A stretch of 64,000 nucleotides of DNA from Paludibacter sp. (GTDB taxonomy: Bacteria > Bacteroidota > Bacteroidia > Bacteroidales > Paludibacteraceae), in the NCBI GenBank assembly GCA_024710005.1, contig JANJVQ010000032.1, positions 45,197 to 109,196 on the forward strand, read 5' to 3'. The notes under the pieces were generated by a model. That model was not told the DNA's origin. It ran no database searches and saw only the letters and a program-made list of their open reading frames with translations. Shown here in pieces: positions 1 to 6,666 of the stretch. The translations under genes and the position numbers were made by a program. The first letter of the stretch is position 1, and every line of letters begins with the position of its first letter.

Positions 1-1242
1 TACGAAAATCAGGATAACTGGGATTTCTGCGTGGAAAATGTGAAAACAAAACAGCATTTGGTTGATGTAAAAGCCAACGTGAAAAACTCTCAGCTGGCAA
101 CGCCACTGTTCGAATTCTCTGGTGCTTGTGCCGGTTGTGGTGAAACTCCGTATGTAAAATTAGTTTCTCAGCTGTTCGGCGAGCGTCAGATTGTGGCCAA
201 TGCAACGGGATGTTCTTCTATCTACTCCGCATCAGCTCCTTCTACTCCATATACTACCAACGACGAAGGTCGCGGACCAGCATGGGCTAACTCCCTGTTC
301 GAGGACAATGCCGAATTTGGTTTGGGTATGTTATTCGCGAACGAGCAAATGCGTGATCGTATTGAGCGTTTGATGACTGCTGCTATCAACGAGAACTGCT
401 GTTCTGATGAACTGAAAGGCTTGTTCGCCGAATGGATTGAAAACAAAAATGATGGCGACAAAACACTGGAACTTGCTGCTAAAATCAAACCGCTTGTAAA
501 AGAAGGTAAATGCGCATACTGCAAGGAAATCAGCGGTTTGTCGAAATACTTGGTTAAACAGTCACAATGGATTATCGGTGGCGACGGTTGGGCTTATGAC
601 ATCGGCTTCGGCGGATTAGACCACGTGCTTGCTTCCGGTAAAAATGTGAACATCTTAGTATTGGATACTGAAGTTTATTCGAACACAGGTGGACAGGCAT
701 CCAAATCGACTCCGGTTGGTGCCGTTGCCAAGTTTGCAGCATCCGGAAAACGTGTTCGCAAGAAAGACCTGGGTATGATTGCTGCCACTTATGGATATGT
801 ATATGTAGCTCAGATCGCGCTGGGAGCTAATCAGGCTCAGGCATTGAAAGCCATCCGCGAAGCAGAAGCATATGACGGACCATCTGTAATCATTGCTTAC
901 TCACCTTGTATCAGTCACGGACTCGTTGCCGGTATGGGCAGTTCAAACGGCGAACAACAGGAAAAAGCTGTAAAATCAGGATATTGGCATCTGTATCGTT
1001 ATAATCCGGCTTTGGAAGAAGAAGGTAAAAACCCGATGCAGCTGGATTCGAAAGAACCGCAATGGGATATGTTCCAGGACTTCCTCCGCAGTGAAGTGCG
1101 TTACACCTCTCTGTTGAAGCAGTTCCCTGAAGCTGCCAAAGAACTGTTCCTCGCAGCCGAAGACAATGCCAAATGGCGTTACGCGTGGTACAAACGCATG
1201 AGCGAACAACATTTTGCGGCACCGGTTGTTGAGACACCCTAA
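1..1242 (+). CDS. nifJ: Pyruvate:ferredoxin (flavodoxin) oxidoreductase, C-terminal part
   Basis: The reading frame is open from base 1, so this is the 3' third of a gene that begins outside the window; the GTG at 31 is not a real start. The enzyme oxidises pyruvate with CoA to acetyl-CoA and CO2 and reduces ferredoxin. Visible here are the ligands of the proximal [4Fe-4S] cluster (CAGCGE, then ATGCSS, and the late SPCISHG cysteine) and the thiamine diphosphate motif GDGWAYDIG followed by the VYSNTGGQ segment. The last codons (VETP, stop) lie inside a REP palindrome, so the natural C-terminus may have been replaced. Family members run near 1,180 residues; about 413 are present. Identification is secure. 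Confidence 0.95.
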   Translation, partial: YENQDNWDFCVENVKTKQHLVDVKANVKNSQLATPLFEFSGACAGCGETPYVKLVSQLFGERQIVANATGCSSIYSASAPSTPYTTNDEGRGPAWANSLFEDNAEFGLGMLFANEQMRDRIERLMTAAINENCCSDELKGLFAEWIENKNDGDKTLELAAKIKPLVKEGKCAYCKEISGLSKYLVKQSQWIIGGDGWAYDIGFGGLDHVLASGKNVNILVLDTEVYSNTGGQASKSTPVGAVAKFAASGKRVRKKDLGMIAATYGYVYVAQIALGANQAQALKAIREAEAYDGPSVIIAYSPCISHGLVAGMGSSNGEQQEKAVKSGYWHLYRYNPALEEEGKNPMQLDSKEPQWDMFQDFLRSEVRYTSLLKQFPEAAKELFLAAEDNAKWRYAWYKRMSEQHFAAPVVETP

Positions 1243-1365
1243 TAGGGCGTCTGCATGTGTCAATGCGATAAAAAATATAACACCGTAGAGACGCCCTAAT
1301 AGGGCGTCTCTTTTATTAACGAAATGCAAATGTGCATGACAGAGACGCCCTAATAGGGCGTCTCT
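1231..1365. repeat. REP palindrome cluster left of the RAYT gene (three copies)
   Basis: Three palindromes built on AGACGCCCTAATAGGGCGTCT lie at 1231-1252 (first arm degenerate), 1288-1310 and 1341-1365. Each is a near-perfect stem with a TAAT-type centre. The first contains the PFOR stop codon. The second is preceded by TATAACACCGT and the third by AATGCAAATGTGCATG; both leader sequences recur on the other side of the RAYT gene. These are typical REP elements mobilised by the adjacent Y1 transposase. They could also act as transcription terminators or mRNA stabilisers for PFOR. Confidence 0.85.
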
Positions 1366-1423
1366 ACGTTTGTGCAATATTGAAAATGATGCAAAATTGA
1401 TTTGAAAATAATGCGCAATACAA

Positions 1424-2062
1424 TCATCGTTCAAAAAATTGGTCATCAACCCATTTCAATGGATTATTGATAATGTATTGTTCTATACGAACATATGATT
1501 CATGATTTCTGATGATATGGTCGTAAAAACGGGTTTGCCATGCAAAATGTGGATTGATTCTGCGTATATCGATGGTTATTTTCCGTTTGTACTGATTGAT
1601 AATAACGCCCAATGTTTCAGGTTTCCATTTTTTTGATGCCGCCTTTGTTTGTTTTATTGTAGAGACGCCCGAATCGGGCGTCTCTAGGTTTTGCAAATCG
1701 GGCGTCCGTACGTTTTGCAAATCGGGCGTCCGTGCGTTTTGCGAATCGGGCGTCCGTACGTTTTGCGATTCGGGCGTCCGTACATTTGGTTTATCAATTA
1801 TCACAATCCCATGAATATGATTCGGCATAATCACAAATGCACCTAAATGTACATACGGAAAATGTGCCGGAATTTCTGTCCAATATTGTTGTGCAATTTT
1901 TCCAATTTCTGATAATTCAATTTTCCCCTCAACGATTTTCCCAAAATAACATGTGTGTTTTTGTGTGCAGATGGTTACAAAATAGGGGGCATTCCACCCA
2001 TAATCCCAATTCTGCATACGTGTAGATAGTATACGAAATCGATTGAAAAATTTTTCATTCAT
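1424..2062 (-). CDS. REP-associated tyrosine transposase (RAYT, Y1/IS200-like)
   Basis: A Y1 HUH single-strand transposase of the RAYT branch, which cuts and moves REP palindromes. It shows the RAYT N-terminus (YFVTICTQ), the HUH motif within IMPNHIHGI, and a C-terminal block with a candidate catalytic tyrosine (INQYKR), FAWQTRFYDHIIRN and YIINNPLKW. I favour the Met at 2062 (MNEKFFNRF), because the 13 residues before it (frame opens at 2101) have no family counterpart. Between the HIH motif and the C-terminal block sits an insert of about 45 residues made of VRTPDSQ-type octapeptide repeats. That insert is the translation of a REP palindrome plus four 24-bp repeats. The frame is intact, so the protein may still be active. 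Confidence 0.88.
   Translation of the reverse strand: MNEKFFNRFRILSTRMQNWDYGWNAPYFVTICTQKHTCYFGKIVEGKIELSEIGKIAQQYWTEIPAHFPYVHLGAFVIMPNHIHGIVIIDKPNVRTPESQNVRTPDSQNARTPDLQNVRTPDLQNLETPDSGVSTIKQTKAASKKWKPETLGVIINQYKRKITIDIRRINPHFAWQTRFYDHIIRNHESYVRIEQYIINNPLKWVDDQFFER
1661..1784. repeat. In-gene REP palindrome followed by four 24-bp tandem repeats
   Basis: Inside the RAYT reading frame there is one full palindrome (1661-1685, centre GAAT instead of TAAT). Four 24-bp units follow at 1689-1712, 1713-1736, 1737-1760 and 1761-1784. Each unit carries the half-palindrome ATCGGGCGTCCGTACG. Because 24 is a multiple of three, each unit adds eight residues (NVRTPDLQ-like) without shifting the frame. Confidence 0.9.
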
Positions 2063-2131
2063 GATTTGTAATAGGTTAATTTGTTTGTAAACAGGATGCA
2101 AATATAATCAAAATTGATTATATAACACCGT

Positions 2132-2268
2132 AGAGACGCCCTACCAGGGCGTCTGTTTAATAAATGTGCAAATTGGTGGTATTATTGTAGAGACGCCCTA
2201 ATAGGGCGTCTATTATATTATGGCAATGCAAATGTGCATGGTAGAGACGCCCTAATAGGGCGTCTCTA
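2132..2268. repeat. REP palindrome cluster right of the RAYT gene (three copies)
   Basis: Palindromes lie at 2134-2154 (centre TACC), 2191-2211 and 2242-2268. They have the same arms as the cluster left of the gene. The first is preceded by TATAACACCGT and the last by AATGCAAATGTGCATG, matching the left cluster in the same order. The RAYT gene is therefore bracketed by similar REP blocks in direct orientation. Confidence 0.85.
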
Positions 2269-2270
2269 CA

Positions 2271-2334
2271 CGTTATCGCGTTATTGAATTATCGCGTTAT
2301 TAAATTATCGAATAATTGAATTATCGAATTATGG
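2271..2334. repeat. Eight tandem octamers overlapping the surE stop codon
   Basis: Eight consecutive 8-bp units of the type AATTATCG / CGTTATTG fill 2271-2334 without a gap. The array covers the last four codons and stop of surE (…AIIR), so repeat growth has reached into coding sequence. Confidence 0.8.
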
Positions 2335-3097
2335 CATCCATCACCCCCCGCAATTCCCCCAAATATTCATGCGCCGTCATATCAATCTTGGTCGGTACAA
2401 CAGACACGTAATCATTGGCCAGCGCCCATTCGTCGGTATCCTGCGCTTCGGGTTCGTGGTTATCGAAGTAGCCGGTTAGCCAATAGTAGTTGCGACCATG
2501 GGGGTCGGTGGCCCTTGCAAATTCCTTTGTCCAGTGCCCCTCGCACTGACGGGCTATCTTCACACCTTTAATCGCAGCTTTAGGTGCGTTTACATTCAGA
2601 CAGATACCATAAGGTAAACCGTTTTTCAATATCTGTCGGGCTATTTGGAGTATATAAGGTTCAAAAGCAGAAAAATCAGCATCCGGATCGAAATTGGAGA
2701 TGGAATAACCTATCGATGGTATAGCATTCTCACATCCTTCCAGCACAGCCCCCATCGTTCCTGAATAAATAACATTGATAGCTGCATTGGAACCGTGATT
2801 GATTCCGGATACCAGTAAATCGGGCTTCCGGTGTAACACCTCATTCAACGCCAGCTTCACACAGTCTGTGGGAGTTCCGTTGCAGGAGTACCGAATCAGT
2901 CCGGGTTTATCTTCCAGCTTCTTAAAACGAATCGGATGGTTTACAGTAAGCGCGTTCGATTGACCAGAACGGGGTCCATCCGGCGCCATCACCACAACAT
3001 CTCCAATTTCCATCATCAACTTTGTTAATACATTAATTCCTTTGGCTGTATCGCCATCATCATTGGTAATCAGGATCAACGGTTTCTTTTCTGACAT
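2321..3097 (-). CDS. surE: 5'/3'-nucleotidase SurE
   Basis: Metal-dependent survival protein E that removes phosphate from 5'- and 3'-nucleoside monophosphates, also known to act on short polyphosphate. The N-terminal ILITNDDGD supplies the paired Asp metal ligands. Downstream are the family motifs APDGPRSGQSNALT (around residue 38), NGTPTDCVKLAL and SGINHGSNAAINVIYSGTMGA. At 258 residues it is full length. It is the last gene of a six-gene leftward operon, 29 bp after the LpxH-like gene. Its final codons fall in an octamer array, so the extreme C-terminus is probably not conserved. Confidence 0.96.
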   Translation of the reverse strand: MSEKKPLILITNDDGDTAKGINVLTKLMMEIGDVVVMAPDGPRSGQSNALTVNHPIRFKKLEDKPGLIRYSCNGTPTDCVKLALNEVLHRKPDLLVSGINHGSNAAINVIYSGTMGAVLEGCENAIPSIGYSISNFDPDADFSAFEPYILQIARQILKNGLPYGICLNVNAPKAAIKGVKIARQCEGHWTKEFARATDPHGRNYYWLTGYFDNHEPEAQDTDEWALANDYVSVVPTKIDMTAHEYLGELRGVMDAIIR

Positions 3098-3126
3098 GCT
3101 TTATAATAGATATTTTTGTTTTTATA

Positions 3127-3864
3127 CTATGCTTCAAAATATTCGAGATTGAATTCTTTTCCATTAAATACTCCGTAGGAAAAGATACTTACAAAATCTC
3201 CCAGAATGATGACCTGGGAATCGTTTTTTAACTTTAAATTGAGATCAATATGCCGGTGACCAAAAACAAAATAATCAATGTGTGGCTCAGACTGGTAATT
3301 TTTGGCGAAAACAACCAATTCTTCTTTATCCTCTCCCTGATAACTGTTGTCTTCATCCGTAATCTTCTCCCGATTCAGTTTCGACCAGGTATAACCGAGC
3401 GTTTGTCCAATCCGTGGTGGCACCCACCCGAATAGCTTCTGCGTAAACTTACTGTGAAACATGCTTCTCAGAAAGTTGAATTTCATATCTGATTTCACGA
3501 GCCCATCCCCATGAGCCAAAAAGAAATTTTTCCCGCTGTGTTCCACAATTACCGGTTCGTAATGCACCTTCAGCCCGATCTCATTTTCTAAATAATCGAA
3601 TGTCCACAAATCGTGGTTACCGATGAAGAAATGAATTTCAATACCGGCATCCGTCATTTCTGCCAGCTTGCCTAACAACCTAACAAAGCCTTTGGGAACC
3701 ACGGTTTTATACTCATACCAGAAATCGAAAATATCACCCAGAAGGTAGATGATCTCTGCATCTTTTTTAACCATATCAAGCCAGCGCACCAGCTTCAGCT
3801 CATGCGAACGGGGATCTTTTTCCAACAAAGAACCAAGGTGGGCATCCGAGACAAAGTATATCAT
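3127..3864 (-). CDS. lpxH: UDP-2,3-diacylglucosamine diphosphatase family phosphoesterase (LpxH-like)
   Basis: Calcineurin-like metallophosphoesterase expected to hydrolyse UDP-2,3-diacylglucosamine to lipid X in lipid A synthesis, at the inner face of the cytoplasmic membrane. Metal-binding motifs appear in order: SDAHLGS (residue 6), GDIFDFWYEY (about 44), GNHDLW (about 82), HGDGL (about 118) and GHRHID near the C-terminus. The length of 245 residues fits the LpxH/LpxH2 group. It sits 12 bp after the SufT-like gene and before surE in one operon. The exact LpxH versus LpxH2 subtype cannot be settled by eye. Confidence 0.88.
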   Translation of the reverse strand: MIYFVSDAHLGSLLEKDPRSHELKLVRWLDMVKKDAEIIYLLGDIFDFWYEYKTVVPKGFVRLLGKLAEMTDAGIEIHFFIGNHDLWTFDYLENEIGLKVHYEPVIVEHSGKNFFLAHGDGLVKSDMKFNFLRSMFHSKFTQKLFGWVPPRIGQTLGYTWSKLNREKITDEDNSYQGEDKEELVVFAKNYQSEPHIDYFVFGHRHIDLNLKLKNDSQVIILGDFVSIFSYGVFNGKEFNLEYFEA

Positions 3865-3876
3865 AGGCTTCGCTAA

Positions 3877-4200
3877 TTATAAAAATCCAAGTTCAAGCTG
3901 CGCTTCTTCCGACATCATGTCTTTATCCCAGGGTGGATCAAACACAATCTCCACATCTACACTATTAACGCCTTCCACACTCGCTGTTTTCATGCGTACA
4001 TCCTCCACAATGAAGTCCACAGCAGGACAATTTGGCGCAGTCAAAGTCATGTCAATGGTCAAATGACCATCCTCATTCAGGTCAATCTTGTAAATCAGTC
4101 CGAGATCGTAGATATTGACTGGTATTTCAGGGTCGTACACTGTTTTCAGCATGCGTACGATATTTTCTTCTACGGTCAGAAATTCATTTGTATCACTCAT
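3877..4200 (-). CDS. MIP18-family iron-sulfur assembly protein (SufT-like, DUF59)
   Basis: Small cytosolic protein (107 residues) of the MIP18/DUF59 family, implicated in maturation of Fe-S proteins. It shows the family signatures DPEIPVNIYDLGLIY (residue 19), the central LTAPNCPAVDFI with its conserved cysteine, and a C-terminal VEIVFDPPWD. A role in Fe-S assembly would suit a cell that makes PFOR and [FeFe] hydrogenase, although this gene is not next to a suf cluster here. Tight spacing places it in the operon with the LpxH-like gene. Confidence 0.9.
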   Translation of the reverse strand: MSDTNEFLTVEENIVRMLKTVYDPEIPVNIYDLGLIYKIDLNEDGHLTIDMTLTAPNCPAVDFIVEDVRMKTASVEGVNSVDVEIVFDPPWDKDMMSEEAQLELGFL

Positions 4201-4283
4201 ATTTTTTTACTTTTTACTTCGTTATTATGTATGTTATCGTGTGGTTTTCACACGATACTCAAACAACTGAAAACTGAAATAGT

Positions 4284-4682
4284 TTATGAATTCATCACCA
4301 GTTTATCAAACTCCGGAACGGCTGAAACCAATTTTCCATTCACCGTCACCACCGCATCCACACGAGCCTTCAGACTCAGCTTCATATCTGCTTTGCGATA
4401 GATAACCTGATGAAACACATATTTTACGCCTTCTTTCTGCACATTGATTTTGACAACAAAATCATCTCCCGGTCGCAGCGGTGTTTTAAAAGCCATTTCA
4501 ATCCTGGCCACTACTGCATCCACACCACGATTGTGCATTTCAGCAAAGCTCACCTCGTTGCTGCGCAGGTACTCATGACGGGCATGTTCCAGATAGTTTT
4601 GATAGACCGAATTATTCACTATGCCCTGGATGTCACACTCGTAATCGCGCACTTTCATTTCTATTTCGTAAGGGTACTCCAT
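4284..4682 (-). CDS. Acyl-CoA thioesterase, 4HBT/YbgC type
   Basis: Single hot-dog domain (132 residues) that hydrolyses acyl-CoA thioesters. The catalytic-loop signature DYECDIQGIVNNSVYQNY, with its Asp at about residue 16, and the following LEHARHEYL helix identify the 4-hydroxybenzoyl-CoA thioesterase/YbgC branch. Substrate chain length cannot be read from sequence. It begins 2 bp after the stop of the O-methyltransferase gene, which indicates translational coupling. Confidence 0.9.
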   Translation of the reverse strand: MEYPYEIEMKVRDYECDIQGIVNNSVYQNYLEHARHEYLRSNEVSFAEMHNRGVDAVVARIEMAFKTPLRPGDDFVVKINVQKEGVKYVFHQVIYRKADMKLSLKARVDAVVTVNGKLVSAVPEFDKLVMNS

Positions 4683-4684
4683 AT

Positions 4685-5320
4685 TTACTTTTTTCTTATC
4701 AACGTCAAACCATCTCTTAACGGCAATATCAGCTTTTCCACGCGTGAATCTGCCGCTACATAATCATTAAACTTTCGAATAGCTTCTGTCTGATTGTCCT
4801 TCTCATCCACTTCCTGCAACACTTTCCCATCCCACAAAGTGTTATCAACCAGCATAAAGCCTCCTTTTTTCAGTTTTGGAAATACAGCATCATAATACAC
4901 CTGATACTCCCTTTTATCAGCATCTAAAAAAACCAGATCAAACATTACATCCATTTCATAAATCAGCTTTTTGGCATCACCAATATGCAATACAATTTGC
5001 TCCTGATAGGGTGAGCTTTGGATGTTCTCACGGATAAAATCTTCCAGTTCGTCATCACACTCGATGGTATGCAATTTACCTTTTGCTGATAATCCTTCAG
5101 CCAGACAAAGCGCTGAATAAGCGGTATAAGTCCCTACTTCTAAGATACGTTCCGGCTGAATCATCTTGCTTAGCATCGACAATACCCTGCCCTGCAAATG
5201 ACCGGATAACATCCTCGGATTAATCATCTTCAGGTGCGTTTTCCGGTTGATCTTCGCTAAGTAATCCGGTTCAGCATCGCCATGTGCCAGTATATATTCT
5301 TCCTGTTCCATTACGTCCAA
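4685..5320 (-). CDS. O-methyltransferase, class I SAM-dependent (COMT/CCoAMT-like)
   Basis: Catechol-type O-methyltransferase of 211 residues. SAM motif I is ILEVGTYTAYSALCLAEGL (about residue 59), followed by HTIECDDE, LVFLDADKREY with the metal-binding Asp, and MLVDNTLWDGKV. These match the bacterial caffeoyl-CoA/catechol group that uses a divalent metal. The natural substrate is unknown. The gene lies 8 bp downstream of the M16 peptidase gene in the same operon. Confidence 0.92.
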   Translation of the reverse strand: MDVMEQEEYILAHGDAEPDYLAKINRKTHLKMINPRMLSGHLQGRVLSMLSKMIQPERILEVGTYTAYSALCLAEGLSAKGKLHTIECDDELEDFIRENIQSSPYQEQIVLHIGDAKKLIYEMDVMFDLVFLDADKREYQVYYDAVFPKLKKGGFMLVDNTLWDGKVLQEVDEKDNQTEAIRKFNDYVAADSRVEKLILPLRDGLTLIRKK

Positions 5321-5328
5321 TCAATTTT

Positions 5329-6546
5329 CTAATAATATTTCAGGGTCGAAAGCTGACTTTCATCAAATACCTGACGGGCGATTTCCTGCAACTTTTCGCT
5401 ATTGACTGACATGATGCGTTCACGAATGATTTCCATTTTATCCACTTTCCCGTAACGCAACAAGCTCTTTCCGAGTCCGATTGCATGATTTTCTTTCTGT
5501 TCCATAGAAATAGCCATTTGCCCAAGCAACTGCAACTTGTATTTTTTCAGCTGACTTTCCGATATCTTCTCCTCTCTCAACTTCCTGAGTTCCTGTTTGA
5601 CGAGTCGCTCACATTTTTTGAAATTATCGGCATCACAACCGAAGTACACTGTCCACATCCCGGTATCGGTCATCGGCTGATAAACAGAGTCAACATTATA
5701 CACAAGTCCGTTCTTTTCCCGCAACGATAAATTCAGCAGACTGTTCATCCCCGGACCACCCAGTATGTTATTCAGCAGGTACATCCCGATGCGATCGGCA
5801 TGATGCATATCAAAACACCGGTTGCCCAGCATGTAATGCACCTGAAAAGTATCTTTTTTGTACGACCGATGCGCTGGCTTGTACGTCCCCGGACTCACCC
5901 GGTTATGATTGCTTTCCCGGTTGCTGCCATTGACCAGAAATTTCTCCGCCCAGCGAAGCAATTTGGCTTCCTTGATATTTCCCAGCACGAAAAACACCAT
6001 TTCTCCCGGCAGGTAAAAGCGATCCACGAAACTTTTCGTATCGACTGACTGATATCGCTCCAGTAATTCCGCTTTTCCCAGGATGTTATGTCCAATCGGG
6101 TAATCAAAAAGTATTTCTTCAAAATCATCGTAAATCAACTCCGAGGGACTGTCATTATACGACTGTATTTCATCTATAACAATGATTTTTTCCTTATCTA
6201 TTTCTTTCTGCGGAAAAGTGGAATGAAAAACGATATCGCCAATCAAATCCATGGCTTTATCGAGATGCTCATTTAATACTGCTGCATAAACCACCGTTTC
6301 TTCTTTCGAAGTATAAGCATTCAACTCCCCTCCTACATTCTCCAACCGGTTGATGATGTGGCCCGAACGTCTTTTAGCAGTACCCTTGAACAACAGATGT
6401 TCTACAAAATGCGCCATCCCCTGCTCTGTCTCCGTTTCATCCCGCGAACCCGCGTTAATCACCATCCCACAATAGGTCACCGCCATGGTGTCGGGCTTGT
6501 GTATCAACCTCAACCCGTTCGACAAAGTATATATCTGATATTCCAT
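5329..6546 (-). CDS. M16 family zinc metallopeptidase (processing-peptidase-like)
   Basis: Inverzincin peptidase of 405 residues. The inverted zinc motif HFVEH is at about residue 46, followed by LLFKGTAKR, GGELNAYTSKEETVVYA and the third ligand region VIDEIQSYNDSP. The C-terminal half is the second, non-catalytic M16 domain with GGPGMNSLLNLSLREKNGLVYNV. It has no signal peptide and is probably cytoplasmic. It is the promoter-proximal gene of the six-gene leftward operon that ends with surE. Confidence 0.93.
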   Translation of the reverse strand: MEYQIYTLSNGLRLIHKPDTMAVTYCGMVINAGSRDETETEQGMAHFVEHLLFKGTAKRRSGHIINRLENVGGELNAYTSKEETVVYAAVLNEHLDKAMDLIGDIVFHSTFPQKEIDKEKIIVIDEIQSYNDSPSELIYDDFEEILFDYPIGHNILGKAELLERYQSVDTKSFVDRFYLPGEMVFFVLGNIKEAKLLRWAEKFLVNGSNRESNHNRVSPGTYKPAHRSYKKDTFQVHYMLGNRCFDMHHADRIGMYLLNNILGGPGMNSLLNLSLREKNGLVYNVDSVYQPMTDTGMWTVYFGCDADNFKKCERLVKQELRKLREEKISESQLKKYKLQLLGQMAISMEQKENHAIGLGKSLLRYGKVDKMEIIRERIMSVNSEKLQEIARQVFDESQLSTLKYY

Positions 6547-6633
6547 TAATTATTCAATGCACGTTTTATAAAAAACAGATGCAAAGTTAACAGTTTTTTT
6601 TGGTTATAAAAGTGATTGAGAATAGATTGATTG

Positions 6634-6654
6634 GTGGTTAGTGGTTAGTGGTTG
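6634..6654. repeat. Three tandem heptamers (GTGGTTA type) near the topB stop
   Basis: GTGGTTA, GTGGTTA, GTGGTTG in exact 7-bp phase, 12 bp beyond the stop codon of the leftward topB gene. It belongs to the heptamer family seen at many gene ends in this window. Confidence 0.8.
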
Positions 6655-6666
6655 GTTCTGGTAAAG

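Noticed and set aside
976..1449. 157-residue open frame opposite the PFOR end
   Set aside because: Its repeated RRDALLGRL text is just the translation of the REP palindromes; the rest is the shadow of PFOR.
1689..1784. Possible CRISPR array
   Set aside because: The 24-bp units are back to back with no spacers and lie in a coding frame.
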